49,633 bases of DNA, from assembly GCA_026707665.1 (NCBI GenBank), contig JAPOWK010000021.1, positions 1 to 49,633 on the forward strand, read 5' to 3'. Position 1 is the stretch's first letter; every line of letters begins with the position of its first letter. The notes under the pieces were generated by a model. The model ran no database searches and had not been told where the DNA came from. It saw only the letters and a list, made by a program, of their open reading frames with translations. The translations under genes were made by a program, and so were the position numbers. Positions 1 through 8,740 of the stretch are shown piece after piece. The stretch comes from Chloroflexota bacterium (lineage in GTDB: Bacteria; Chloroflexota; Anaerolineae; Aggregatilineales; Phototrophicaceae).

Positions 1-937
1 CTGCGCTGAGCGCTTTTGCCCCAGTTTGATCTACCCGTGTATGACTTGCGATGCTTACCATTCCCGCTTGGTGATATACTTGCTTCATTACAGCGGCGAC
101 GCGTTTGGCTGTCGGCGAATTAGCGCACAATGCGCAAAGCGTCGGACCGGCGCCACCGATGTACACGGCGATGGCGCCTGCCCGTTTAGCTGCCGAACGC
201 ACTTCGTCCAACAGAGGCACCAGACAAGCGCGCGCCGGTTCGACCACGGCGTCGCCTTCCATCGACGCCCCGATCGCTTCCAGATCACTTCGATGCAAGG
301 CGTCAACCAACTGAGCGACCTTTCCGGTCTGGTGAATCATTGTCTTTAGCGGCACATTCGACGGCAGGATCGCGCGCGCTTCATTCGTCGGCACCGGGTA
401 ATCCGGCGTGACAAGCGCAACGTGAAAATTCTTCGGAACGGGCAATGGCCGGATTGCATCAACCGTGATGCCAGCGACGAGGACAATGCCGCCGAGCAGG
501 CAAGGCGCGACATTGTCGGCATGGTAGCCGCTCACGAGCGCCTCCCCTTCCAGGCTGAATGGCAAGACCTCTTCTCTTGTAAAGGGCTCGCCAACCAGCG
601 CGTTCAGCGCCATTACCGCGGCCACCGCGCTGGCGGCGCTGCTACCCAAACCGCTGGAAAGTGGCAGACCCTTGACCAGCTTGATCTTTAGTCCGCGCTT
701 CTCACCAATATGATCCAGGAATGCGCGCGCCGAAACCGAGGCGACATTTCGCTCCGGCTCGCGCGGCAACTGGCCGCCATCGCCCTCGATGTCTGTGATT
801 ACAATGCCCGGCGCGTCCTTGAATTCAACGATGGCGCGATCCCCCATACCTTCCAGCGCCAGCCCGAGGATGTCAAAGCCGACGCCCAAGTTGGCTACAG
901 TCGCCGGGGCGAAGGCTTCTGCTCTGGAAAATGCCAT
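1..937 (-). CDS. thrB: Homoserine kinase (GHMP family), 3' end cut by window edge
   Basis: Catalyses ATP-dependent phosphorylation of homoserine to O-phosphohomoserine, the substrate of the neighbouring threonine synthase. Reading down from the ATG at 937, the frame is open to the window edge (312 codons, no stop). The N-terminus APATVANLGVGFDILGLALEG is the typical ThrB opening, and residues near 85-100 (GLPLSSGLGSSAASA) are the GHMP ATP-binding loop. A later Gly-Gly-Ala-Gly-Pro-Thr segment is the conserved C-terminal GHMP motif. The family is about 300-320 residues, so only a few residues should be missing. AAGGA lies about 12 nt upstream of the start. It diverges from thrC with only 48 nt between the two chosen starts. 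Function call is firm; the exact end is outside the window. Confidence 0.93.
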   Translation of the reverse strand, partial: MAFSRAEAFAPATVANLGVGFDILGLALEGMGDRAIVEFKDAPGIVITDIEGDGGQLPREPERNVASVSARAFLDHIGEKRGLKIKLVKGLPLSSGLGSSAASAVAAVMALNALVGEPFTREEVLPFSLEGEALVSGYHADNVAPCLLGGIVLVAGITVDAIRPLPVPKNFHVALVTPDYPVPTNEARAILPSNVPLKTMIHQTGKVAQLVDALHRSDLEAIGASMEGDAVVEPARACLVPLLDEVRSAAKRAGAIAVYIGGAGPTLCALCANSPTAKRVAAVMKQVYHQAGMVSIASHTRVDQTGAKALSA

Positions 938-985
938 GGATGGTAGTTATCCTTGCCGCGATTTCGACGGCGCGAGGTTATGGGA

Positions 986-2275
986 ATGCCAAGCAGTCTA
1001 CATTGCATCGATTGCGCGCAACAATACCCAATTCAACGCGTGATATATGCCTGCGAAGCCTGCGGCGGGTTGCTGGATGTTCGGCATGATATAGGCGCCC
1101 GGCGCTCGTCACTTACAGCCGACACATTCGACAGTCGGCTGGGCGCGCTTGACGCCCCATACAACAGCGGCGTCTGGCGTTTCAAAGAACTGGTCTATCC
1201 CGACATTGACGACAACTCGATCGTCAGTCGTATGGAAGGCAATACGAACCTGTACGAATTGCCAAGGGTTGCTGCCTTCGCTGGCGTGGACACGCTCTTT
1301 CTGAAACACGAAGGCGAGAACCCCACCGGTTCTTTCAAAGATCGCGGTATGACAACCGGCGTCACCCAGGCGCGAATCTTAGGAATGGAGCGCGTCGCCT
1401 GCGCATCGACCGGCAATACCTCTGCTTCCATGGCGTCTTACGCCGCGCGCGCGGGCATGCAGGGGATTATCTTCTTGCAGAATCAGCAGATCGCGCTGGG
1501 CAAGCTGGCGCAAGGCATCGCATTCGGCGCGACTTGCCTGCAGATCAACGCCGATTTCGACCGCAATATGGAGCTCGTGCGCCTGGTTTCGGAAAAGCTC
1601 GGCATCTACCTGCTTAATTCGATCAATCCCTTCCGGCTCGAAGGCCAAAAGTCGATCATGTTCGAGGCCTTGCAGCAGTTGCGCTGGCGGACGCCAGACT
1701 GGATCGTCGTGCCCGGCGGCAACCTGGGCAACAGTTCCGCTTTCGGCAAGGGACTGTTGGAAATGCTCGAAGCAGGCTTAATCGACCGGTTGCCTCGCCT
1801 GGCAATCATTCAGGCGGAAGGCGCGAATCCTTTGTATCGACATTTCAGCAGTGGGTTCGGCCAGTTCGAACCGGTGAAAGCGGAAACCATCGCCAGCGCG
1901 ATCAAGATCGGCAATCCGGTCAATCTGCAAAAGGCGATTCGCGCCCTGGAATGGACCAGCGGAGTCGTCGAAGAGGTTAGCGATCAGCAGATAATGGACG
2001 CAAAAGCGGTCATTGACGGGGTTGGCATCGGCTGCGAACCGGCATCAGCCTGCTCGGTGGCGGGCGCCAGGAAGCTGGTGGAACGAGGCATCATCAAGCG
2101 CGGTGATACGGTGCTGGGCGTTTTGACCGGCCACATTCTCAAAGATCCGGAAGCGACAATCGATTATCACGCCGATCAGTTGCCTGCTCTCTCGCCAGAA
2201 TCCGCCAACAAAATGCGGCAAGTCGACGACGACTTCGACGAAATTGTCAGTGTGTTAAGCGAGCGAGCGCCGTAG
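986..2275 (+). CDS. thrC: Threonine synthase (PLP-dependent)
   Basis: Converts O-phosphohomoserine to threonine with PLP, using the product of the divergent homoserine kinase gene. Seen: an N-terminal zinc-ribbon-like pair of CxxC motifs (C7/C10 and C23/C26), then GSFKDRGM with the PLP-binding lysine at about residue 118, an Asn-Thr-Ser substrate loop (STGNTSASMA) and a Gly-rich phosphate loop (PGGNLGNSSA). The product is 429 aa, normal for the family. ATGs at 953 and 980 are also in frame; I chose 986 because GAGG at 974-977 sits 8 nt upstream, whereas the ATG at 980 would be only 2 nt from it. Any promoter must lie in the 48-nt gap or inside the thrB 5' end. Confidence 0.95.
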   Translation: MPSSLHCIDCAQQYPIQRVIYACEACGGLLDVRHDIGARRSSLTADTFDSRLGALDAPYNSGVWRFKELVYPDIDDNSIVSRMEGNTNLYELPRVAAFAGVDTLFLKHEGENPTGSFKDRGMTTGVTQARILGMERVACASTGNTSASMASYAARAGMQGIIFLQNQQIALGKLAQGIAFGATCLQINADFDRNMELVRLVSEKLGIYLLNSINPFRLEGQKSIMFEALQQLRWRTPDWIVVPGGNLGNSSAFGKGLLEMLEAGLIDRLPRLAIIQAEGANPLYRHFSSGFGQFEPVKAETIASAIKIGNPVNLQKAIRALEWTSGVVEEVSDQQIMDAKAVIDGVGIGCEPASACSVAGARKLVERGIIKRGDTVLGVLTGHILKDPEATIDYHADQLPALSPESANKMRQVDDDFDEIVSVLSERAP

Positions 2276-2289
2276 TATTCGACGAGGGT

Positions 2290-3537
2290 CTACACCTGGC
2301 GGGCTCCGCCGTTCGCCGGTACCTGGCTCAGCGACTCATCCAGGTCGGCTATGATATCATCGGCGTCTTCAATGCCTAAAGCAAAGCGCACCAGATTGTC
2401 CTTGATGCCGATAGCCAGGCGCTCTTCGCTGCTCAGATCATAATAGCTGAAGTAGGCCGGCTGCTCGATCAGGCTTTCGGTCCCTCCCAGGCTGGGCGCG
2501 ATGTACGGAATGCGCAGTCGATCGATGAAATCGCTGGTCGACTTAATGTCACCGGCCACTTCAAAGCTGACAACGCCCCCGAATCCGCTCATCTGGGCGC
2601 TGGCAATATCGTGATCAGGATGCGACTCCAATCCCGGGTAATACACGCGTTCGATCTTGGCATGGTTTTCAAGGAAGCGCGCCACTCGAAGCGCGGACTC
2701 GTTCTGATGGCGCACGCGCACCGCCAGCGTCTTGAGGCCGCGCTCAACCAGAAAGGCTTGATGCGGGTCGATCACGTTTCCAAGTATGCCGCGCGCGTCT
2801 TTCAGCGCTTTGATTCGACCGGCGCCGCCCGCAATAACGCCAGCCAATACATCGTTATGGCCGCCGAAATACTTGGTTGCGCTGTGCAAGACGAAATCAA
2901 TGCCAAATTCGAGCGGACGCAAGTTTACCGGCGTGGCGAAGGTTGTATCCAGCAAAGTCAGCGCTCGATGCCGCTTGCCCAGTTCAGCCAAACGGCTTAA
3001 ATCGGCCACGCGCAAATAGGGGTTGGTCGGCGTTTCGGTGAAGATGAAGCGCGTCTTCCTCGGCACAATGGCTGCTTCAAGCGCCTCGCAATCGCCCATC
3101 GGTACGATGCTTGTATCGATGCCGAATTTCTTCAAGGTCGTTTCACAGAATTGTCGCGTCCGGCGATAACAGTCATCGGTCATGACGATATGCGTCCCGG
3201 GCCCCAACACCGTCAAGAACAGAGACGTCACAGCTGACATGCCCGAAGGATAAACGACCGCGTCATCCGCCCCTTCCAAATCGGCGATCCGCCGTTCGAG
3301 CGACCAGACTGACGGATTGCCGTAGCGGGCGTATTCCTCCCGGTCAAGCTCGCCGCCATATACCTTCTTATCGAGAAACTCGATTACCTTCGCCGTATTG
3401 TCGAAGGTATAGGTCGCGGTCTGTACAATCGGGGTCGTCATCGAGTGAAACCCTTTGTCTCGCTCGGCGCCGCCATGAACAGACCTCGTGCTGGCGCCTT
3501 GACCTTTCCCATTCGCTATGCTGTCATTCTTCGTCAT
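2290..3537 (-). CDS. Cys/Met-metabolism PLP enzyme (cystathionine gamma-synthase / gamma-lyase family)
   Basis: A 415-aa fold-type I PLP enzyme of the trans-sulfuration family. The motif LHSATKYFGGHNDVLAG carries the PLP lysine at about residue 222, and LLDTTFATP carries the cofactor-binding Asp at about 197. The Gly-Gly-Thr-Glu-Ser region near the C-terminus binds the substrate carboxylate in this family. The family includes MetB, MetC, O-acetylhomoserine sulfhydrylase and methionine gamma-lyase, and motifs alone do not separate them. The SAM riboswitch in front argues for a methionine-forming role such as cystathionine gamma-synthase. The frame stays open upstream to a GTG at 3669, but that stretch is the riboswitch terminator, so the ATG at 3537 is the start. 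No symbol is given because substrate specificity is unresolved. Confidence 0.88.
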   Translation of the reverse strand: MTKNDSIANGKGQGASTRSVHGGAERDKGFHSMTTPIVQTATYTFDNTAKVIEFLDKKVYGGELDREEYARYGNPSVWSLERRIADLEGADDAVVYPSGMSAVTSLFLTVLGPGTHIVMTDDCYRRTRQFCETTLKKFGIDTSIVPMGDCEALEAAIVPRKTRFIFTETPTNPYLRVADLSRLAELGKRHRALTLLDTTFATPVNLRPLEFGIDFVLHSATKYFGGHNDVLAGVIAGGAGRIKALKDARGILGNVIDPHQAFLVERGLKTLAVRVRHQNESALRVARFLENHAKIERVYYPGLESHPDHDIASAQMSGFGGVVSFEVAGDIKSTSDFIDRLRIPYIAPSLGGTESLIEQPAYFSYYDLSSEERLAIGIKDNLVRFALGIEDADDIIADLDESLSQVPANGGARQV

Positions 3538-3554
3538 GATTAATCCCCTACAAT

Positions 3555-3594
3555 AGAAAAAGCCCAAACCGATACGATTACGCAGGCTTGGGCT
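3555..3594 (-). terminator. Intrinsic terminator of the SAM riboswitch expression platform
   Basis: Read on the minus strand, AGCCCAAGCC and GGTTTGGGCT form a 10-bp stem (one G-U pair) around a 14-nt loop, followed by TTTTTC. It lies between the SAM aptamer and the start codon of the PLP enzyme, where an S-box terminator belongs. About 90 nt separate it from the aptamer, including small hairpins. I could not identify a clear antiterminator by eye. Confidence 0.88.
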
Positions 3595-3685
3595 TCCGTG
3601 GCTTTCAAACAAAAGTGACTGAGGCACAGTCAACGGAATGACCTGATCGCCGTCGCCGTGTGAACTCACATCGCGCCGATCTGGT

Positions 3686-3800
3686 GTTTACCCTCATCTT
3701 CCAGAATTATCTGCCGAACTTAGCACCTTCCCATTGCCATTTGGGGGTTGCTGTGGCTTCACCGAGTCGGTCTCTCCACCACCTCTGGATAAGCGTAAAC
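3686..3800 (-). promoter_or_regulatory. SAM-I (S-box) riboswitch aptamer
   Basis: Read on the minus strand, the element closes with a P1 helix of about 13 bp: GTTTACGCTTATCC at the 5' side and GATGAGGGTAAAC at the 3' side, with one mismatch. Inside are the S-box landmarks in the right order: CCAGAG after P1, GGAGAGA and CGGTGAAGCC of the P2/kink-turn and pseudoknot region, AGCAACC, then GGTGCTAAGTTC and a P4 stem CAGA/TCTG. SAM binding in this class stabilises the terminator, switching off downstream methionine genes. The controlled gene is the trans-sulfuration enzyme. The architecture is clear; only an exact covariance-model score is missing. Confidence 0.93.
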
Positions 3801-3822
3801 TTACTCTTCAATTGTTAATGGA

Positions 3823-3851
3823 TTTATACTCTAACACAGTTGCCGGCTCAA
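3823..3851 (-). promoter_or_regulatory. Promoter for the SAM riboswitch transcript
   Basis: Minus-strand -35 TTGAGC (3851-3846), 17-nt spacer, -10 TATAAA (3828-3823). The expected transcription start falls about 15-20 nt before the P1 helix of the aptamer. Confidence 0.7.
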
Positions 3852-3941
3852 TGCAAATGAAGACGAAGCTGTTATGCCAGTCCGCTCTTCTATGCTATTC
3901 TATGTGCTGGACCCTAGTTGAAAGTCGAAGGCAGCCCAATC

Positions 3942-5252
3942 ATGGTTGAATCCGCGCTCCGCGTATTTGGCGGCAAGCCGCTTCAAGGTGAAATCGAGGT
4001 GCAGCGCGCCAAAAATTCCATCTTGGCAATGATCGCCGCTTCCATTGTTGTCGAAGAGGGCGAGACCATCCTGCATGACGTGCCCGATATTGAGGATGTC
4101 CAGCGCGCATTTGAGTTGCTGCGCGCAGTGGGCGCCCGCGTGCGTCACGATAGATTGAGCAAAGTCGTCCGCATCGACGCGTCCAATATCGCTAGCGGCG
4201 TACTGCCGGAAGAAATCGCCTCTCAATTCCGCGGATCCGTACTATTCCTGGCGCCCCTGCAAGCTCGTTTGGGATATGTCGAGCTGCCCGGCAGCGGCGG
4301 CTGCGATATCGGCACCCGCAAAATCGACTTCCACCATCGCGGTTTCGCGCGTTTGGGCGCGAATGTGCAATATTTCGAGGACGGACGAACCATCATTGAC
4401 CTCAATGGACGCCGTTTCCGCGGCGCCTCGCTCTATCTGGATTTGCCCAGCCACACAGGCACGGAGAATCTTATGCTGGCCGCCGCCCTGGCCGAGGGAC
4501 AGACCGTTCTGGAAAACGCGTCGGTTGAACCGGAAGTGCTGGACTTTGGCAATTTCCTCAATGCGATGGGCGCCAATATCCGCGGTCTCGGCAGCAATAC
4601 CTTGTACATTGACGGCGTAAGCCGGCTTCATGCGATCGAATATACGCCGATGCCGGACCGGCTTGTGACCGGCACCATCATGATCGCGGCAGCAATCGCC
4701 GGCGGCGATGTCACCATTCATAATGTGGAACCGGCGCACCTGCGCATCGTCATCGCCAAGTTGGAGCAGATGGGCGTCGAGATCGGCGTTGAAGGCAAGT
4801 CAATTCGCGTACGTCGGTCGCGCCATTTAGCGCTGGACCCGATCAACATTCAGACCCACTTTTACCCGGGATTCCCAACCGACTTGCAGCCATGCATGGC
4901 GGCGCTCTCGACTCTGGCCGATGGCACCAGCTACATTCGCGAGCGCATATTCGACAATCGCTACGGCTATGTTGACGCGCTGCTGCAGATGGGCGCCGAC
5001 ATTTTGATCAGCCAAAGCGACGTTTGCATCATTCATGGCGTGAGCCGTTTGCGGCCAGCGCGCATCTCGGCTGACAATATCCGCTCCGGCGCCACGGTGC
5101 TGCTAGCTGCCCTCGCGATTGAAGGCGAGAGCGTCATTGAAAATGTTTACCAGATTGATCGCGGCTATGAAGCCATTGAGGAGCAATTGACGCAGCTTGG
5201 CGCTGATGTCGTGCGTGTGCAGTCCGAATTTAGCCCGCTGCCCGCGCTGTAG
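3942..5252 (+). CDS. murA: UDP-N-acetylglucosamine 1-carboxyvinyltransferase
   Basis: First committed step of peptidoglycan synthesis: enolpyruvyl transfer from PEP to UDP-GlcNAc in the cytoplasm. Seen: K24-N25 (AKNSIL) equivalent to the catalytic Lys-Asn pair, GSGGCDIGTRKIDFH with the PEP-binding Cys at about residue 121, and the C-terminal IDRGYEAIEEQLTQLGA segment with the late active-site Arg. The product is 436 aa, normal for MurA. Because Cys rather than Asp is present, the enzyme is predicted to be of the fosfomycin-sensitive type. The ATG at 3942 is chosen over a TTG at 3918 that has no Shine-Dalgarno; GAAGG lies 11 nt upstream of the ATG. It diverges from the riboswitch gene and converges with leuB. 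An extended -10 (TGCTATTCT, 3893-3901) with a poor -35 may be its promoter. Confidence 0.95.
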   Translation: MVESALRVFGGKPLQGEIEVQRAKNSILAMIAASIVVEEGETILHDVPDIEDVQRAFELLRAVGARVRHDRLSKVVRIDASNIASGVLPEEIASQFRGSVLFLAPLQARLGYVELPGSGGCDIGTRKIDFHHRGFARLGANVQYFEDGRTIIDLNGRRFRGASLYLDLPSHTGTENLMLAAALAEGQTVLENASVEPEVLDFGNFLNAMGANIRGLGSNTLYIDGVSRLHAIEYTPMPDRLVTGTIMIAAAIAGGDVTIHNVEPAHLRIVIAKLEQMGVEIGVEGKSIRVRRSRHLALDPINIQTHFYPGFPTDLQPCMAALSTLADGTSYIRERIFDNRYGYVDALLQMGADILISQSDVCIIHGVSRLRPARISADNIRSGATVLLAALAIEGESVIENVYQIDRGYEAIEEQLTQLGADVVRVQSEFSPLPAL

Positions 5253-5293
5253 CGCCCGATCGGTATTTGGCGCTCTGAAATCTCGACAGATGT

Positions 5294-6355
5294 CTACAAT
5301 CGGCTTAGAACGGCGGCCGTGAATTCAGAGGTAGAGACGGGCGTTTCGCCTGCGCCCGCGATATCGGCCGTGCGCAGCCCCGCCTCGAGCGCCGCATCAA
5401 TCGCGGATTCAATCGCCTGCGCCTCCGCCTCCAGTTGCAGGCTGTAACGCAGCAACATCGCAGCGCTGAGGAACATGCCGATAGGATTGGCTAAGCCCTG
5501 CCCGGCAATATCGGGCGCCGATCCATGCACCGGTTCATACAGGCCGAAATGGTCCGCCCGCAATGAGGCCGATGGCAGCATGCCCAGGCTGCCCGCTAAC
5601 ACCGAAGCCTCATCGCTTAAGATGTCGCCGAACATGTTGCCAGCGACGATGACATCAAAACTGCCCGGCCGCGTCAGCAAGTGCATGGTCGCCGCATCCA
5701 CCAGAAGATGTTCGAGCTCCACGTCTTCGTATTCTTCATGAACTTCAACGACAGTGCGCCGCCATAGCCGCATTGAAGCCAGCACATTTGCCTTGTCCAC
5801 CGAGCAGAGTTTCTTGCGCCGCCCTTGCGCCGCGCGAAAGGCGACATTCGCCACCTGCTCCACCTCGCCTCGGCTATAGCTCATCGTATCGTGCGACTCG
5901 TCGCCATCGCCCTGCTCCTGCCGCGCGCCAAAGTATATGCCGCTGACAAGCTCGCGCACGAACAAAATATCAACATTCTCTAGCAGCTCCGCCCGCAGTG
6001 GGGCGTGCTCAACGAGCGCGGGATAAGTCTTCACTGGACGAAGGTTGGCGAACAAACCGAAATGCTGGCGAAGTTCCAACAAGCCGCGCTCCGGCTGTAC
6101 GCTCGCTGTTGGGTCAGACCATTTCGGCCCGCCGACAGCACCAAGCAAGATGGCGTCGGCCGCCTCACAGATCTGGACGGTCTCGGGGGGCAGTGGATCG
6201 CCCGTGTCGTCTATCGCGATGCCCCCGATCACCCCTTCGACAAATGTGAATTCATGGCCATACTTCTCGGCAATGTGCGCCAGCAAATCAGTCGCTTGCC
6301 CTACAACTTCGGGCCCGATGCCATCACCGGGCAATACCGCAATGGTCGCTTTCAT
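5294..6355 (-). CDS. leuB: 3-isopropylmalate dehydrogenase
   Basis: Oxidative decarboxylation of 3-isopropylmalate to 2-oxoisocaproate in leucine synthesis; such enzymes often also accept the methylmalate intermediate of the citramalate route. The N-terminus IAVLPGDGIGPEV is diagnostic for the isocitrate/isopropylmalate dehydrogenase family. The AGNMFGDILSDEASVLAGSLGMLPSA segment contains the metal-binding Asp residues, and EPVHGSAPDIAGQGLANPIG is the NAD-specific loop. It is 353 aa. The ATG at 6355 is chosen over a GTG three codons earlier because GGAGAG is 10 nt upstream of the ATG but almost touches the GTG. It is the last gene of the branched-chain operon and is separated from cimA by a short hairpin. 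Confidence 0.95.
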   Translation of the reverse strand: MKATIAVLPGDGIGPEVVGQATDLLAHIAEKYGHEFTFVEGVIGGIAIDDTGDPLPPETVQICEAADAILLGAVGGPKWSDPTASVQPERGLLELRQHFGLFANLRPVKTYPALVEHAPLRAELLENVDILFVRELVSGIYFGARQEQGDGDESHDTMSYSRGEVEQVANVAFRAAQGRRKKLCSVDKANVLASMRLWRRTVVEVHEEYEDVELEHLLVDAATMHLLTRPGSFDVIVAGNMFGDILSDEASVLAGSLGMLPSASLRADHFGLYEPVHGSAPDIAGQGLANPIGMFLSAAMLLRYSLQLEAEAQAIESAIDAALEAGLRTADIAGAGETPVSTSEFTAAVLSRL

Positions 6356-6373
6356 TGATGACACTCTCCGTAT

Positions 6374-6404
6374 TCAAGAAAAGCGGCATGCCTGAGACAT
6401 GCCG
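6374..6404 (-). terminator. Intercistronic hairpin between cimA and leuB
   Basis: On the minus strand CGGCATG and CATGCCG form a perfect 7-bp stem around a 7-nt loop, followed by CTTTTCTT. It could be a weak terminator that lowers leuB expression or an mRNA-stabilising or processing hairpin. The broken T-run keeps confidence modest. Confidence 0.5.
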
Positions 6405-6428
6405 TCAATTCACACAAGCAATCCAATG

Positions 6429-8030
6429 CTAAACACTTACGGCCACCGCCCGTTCTTCACATTGCATTTCGGCGACGGACAAACCGTATTCGACGCTGTC
6501 CACCAAAGCCAGCCAACTCGCGCAGATGATGTCGGTGCCGGCGCCAACCGTGCTCCAGCGCGCGCTGCCATTGTAAGAATCGATCAGCACACGGGTTACG
6601 GCGCCAGTGGCGTTTTCGCCATCGAGAATGCGCACCTTGTAATCGACTAACTGAATAGCGCGCAGCGCCGGATACTTCGGCAGCAGCGCCTTGCGCAGCG
6701 CCAGGTCCAGCGCGTTTACGGGACCGTTTCCTTCGGCCGCCGTATGCGCAACATCGCCGTCCACATCCAGCTTCACCATCGCTTCGGCCAATTGCCCACG
6801 ACCCCGTCGATCCTCGACGATCACGGTGAAATCCAACAGGCTGAATAGTGGCTTGTAATCGGGCGCGGCACGGCGCAGGCGAACGGCGACCGACGCCTCA
6901 GCCCCTTCGAAGGAGAATCCCGCATTTTCCAGTTCCTTGATGTCATTCAGCACTTGCACCGCTTCATCCTTGGTCACGTCCAGCCCTAGCTCGTCGGCTT
7001 TGCTGAGCAGGTTGCCGCGCCCCGACAAATCCGATACCAAAACGCGCGTCTCGTTGCCGACTTGTTCCGGCTCGATGTGCTGATAGCTGTCGACATTGCG
7101 CCGGATTGCCGCCACGTGGATGCCGCCCTTGTGCGCAAATGCGCTCTTGCCGACGTACGGCAGATGCGCGTCGGGCGCCAGATTAGCGATCTCCGCCACG
7201 GCGCGCGACAAATGCGTCAGCGCCGCCAGATTGCCGTCTTGCGCCAGGCAAGGGGTGCCCAGCTTGATGATGAGATCGGGAATGATGCTGCAGAGATTGG
7301 CGTTGCCGCAGCGTTCCCCATAGCCATTGATCGTGCCCTGGACGTGCGCCGCGCCCGCCCTCACCGCCGCGAGAGAGTTCGCGACAGCCACTTCGCTATC
7401 ATTGTGCGTATGAATGCCGAAGGGCGTCTCCGGGAAGAGCTCGCGCGCCTTGAATACGAATTCAGCCACCTCCCAGGGCATCGAACCGCCATTGGTATCG
7501 CAGAGCACGATGACATCGGCGCCACCGGCAGCGGCCGCCGCCAGCGTATCAAAGCCGTATTCCATGTCCAGCTTGGCGCCGTCAAAGAAGTGCTCGGCAT
7601 CGTATATCACTTCTTTGCCCTGCGCTTTTAGATAGGCAAGGCTGTCTTGAATCATGTTGAGGTTCTCGTCCGGCGTCGTCTGCAAGACATCAGTTACATG
7701 AAGCATGGATGTCTTGCCCACAATAGTGACGACCGGCGTTTGCGCTTCAACCAGCGCGCGGATATTGCCGTCATCCGCGGGACGAACGCCTTTGCGGCGC
7801 GTCGAACCGAAGGCTGATATCTTCGAGTGCTGCAAGTCAAGCGTCCGAACTTGATCGAAATAGGTCACGTCTTTGGGATTGGACCCGGGCCAGCCGCCTT
7901 CAATGTAATCAACTCCCAACTCGTCCAGCAGCATCGTAATTCGCAGCTTGTCCGCGACGGAGAAAGATATCCCTTCGCGTTGACTGCCATCGCGCAATGT
8001 GGTGTCGTATATGGCGACTCTTTGCCTCAT
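6429..8030 (-). CDS. cimA: Citramalate synthase
   Basis: Condenses pyruvate and acetyl-CoA to citramalate, the threonine-independent entry to isoleucine. Seen: an N-terminal DRE-TIM barrel with DTTLRDGSQREG (metal Asp at about residue 9) and the metal motif HTHND at about 207-211, followed by a C-terminal LeuA-type regulatory domain (about 400-533). The REGISFS variant after the TLRDG motif and overall resemblance fit the CimA branch rather than LeuA, and a separate full leuA is in the same operon. The frame is open for 130 more codons upstream, but that part lies over leuD; AAGGAG 8 nt before the ATG at 8030 fixes the start. LeuCD and LeuB can process the downstream intermediates. Confidence 0.9.
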   Translation of the reverse strand: MRQRVAIYDTTLRDGSQREGISFSVADKLRITMLLDELGVDYIEGGWPGSNPKDVTYFDQVRTLDLQHSKISAFGSTRRKGVRPADDGNIRALVEAQTPVVTIVGKTSMLHVTDVLQTTPDENLNMIQDSLAYLKAQGKEVIYDAEHFFDGAKLDMEYGFDTLAAAAAGGADVIVLCDTNGGSMPWEVAEFVFKARELFPETPFGIHTHNDSEVAVANSLAAVRAGAAHVQGTINGYGERCGNANLCSIIPDLIIKLGTPCLAQDGNLAALTHLSRAVAEIANLAPDAHLPYVGKSAFAHKGGIHVAAIRRNVDSYQHIEPEQVGNETRVLVSDLSGRGNLLSKADELGLDVTKDEAVQVLNDIKELENAGFSFEGAEASVAVRLRRAAPDYKPLFSLLDFTVIVEDRRGRGQLAEAMVKLDVDGDVAHTAAEGNGPVNALDLALRKALLPKYPALRAIQLVDYKVRILDGENATGAVTRVLIDSYNGSARWSTVGAGTDIICASWLALVDSVEYGLSVAEMQCEERAVAVSV

Positions 8031-8071
8031 GCCCAGGCTCCTTTTCTGCAGCGCCCCATCGCTTGCCCAGG

Positions 8072-8683
8072 CTACGCCGTCGTCACGACCCGCTGCGGAT
8101 TGCTCGCTTCGAACGCGCTTACCTCGTCGTCCAGCGCAAGCAGATAACCCAACTGGTCCACGCCATTCAGCAGGCAGAACTTGGAAAAGCCATCCAGCGG
8201 AAATGCGACTGCGCGCCCGTCTGGCAAGGTCAAAGTTTGCGCTTCCACATCGACGCTCACCGATGTGCTCGGGTCTTCCTCGGCGAGGCTGAAGAGCTGC
8301 TGCTGCGTATCGCGGTCCACGATGATCGGCAGCAAGCCATTTTTCAACGCGTTGTTGCGAAAGATATCGGCGAAGTCGGTGCTGATAACGGCTTTGAAAC
8401 CCGCGCCCAACAGCGCCCAAGGCGCATGCTCGCGCGAGCTGCCGCAGCCAAAGTTATCGCCCGCCACCAGCACCGAAGCCCCCTGATACGCTGGATTGTT
8501 CAGAATGAAATCGGGGTTGGGCGTCTCGCCGTCTTCGACATAACGCCAGTCGCAAAAGGCCGCCTTGCCCAAACCATCCTTGTCGGTCACTTTCAAGAAG
8601 CGCGCCGGAATGATTTGATCGGTATCGATGTCATTCACCGGAATGGCGACGACGCTGCCTTCGATATGAGAAAGTTTGTCCAT
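8072..8683 (-). CDS. leuD: 3-isopropylmalate dehydratase small subunit
   Basis: Small swivelling subunit of the LeuCD isomerase, converting 2-isopropylmalate to 3-isopropylmalate; it probably also handles citramalate. The motif [16 protein letters not shown] is the aconitase swivel-domain signature, and [13 protein letters not shown] is the usual N-terminal segment. The 203-aa length is normal for the bacterial LeuD type. AGGA sits 8 nt upstream of the ATG. It follows leuC after 78 nt that contain a GC-rich palindromic hairpin, and precedes cimA by 41 nt. Confidence 0.95.
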   Translation of the reverse strand: MDKLSHIEGSVVAIPVNDIDTDQIIPARFLKVTDKDGLGKAAFCDWRYVEDGETPNPDFILNNPAYQGASVLVAGDNFGCGSSREHAPWALLGAGFKAVISTDFADIFRNNALKNGLLPIIVDRDTQQQLFSLAEEDPSTSVSVDVEAQTLTLPDGRAVAFPLDGFSKFCLLNGVDQLGYLLALDDEVSAFEASNPQRVVTTA

Positions 8684-8740
8684 TTTGATGTCCTGTCTTA
8701 GAAGAACAGAAATAGTCGCGCGAATGACTGAATTGCGGTC

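Noticed and set aside
3538..3669. A 44-residue N-terminal extension of the trans-sulfuration enzyme
   Set aside because: This stretch is the riboswitch leader and terminator, and its start codon lacks a ribosome-binding site.
8031..8420. A 130-residue N-terminal extension of citramalate synthase
   Set aside because: It overlaps leuD in another frame and reads as Arg/Ala-rich noise; AAGGAG in front of the ATG at 8030 marks the true start.
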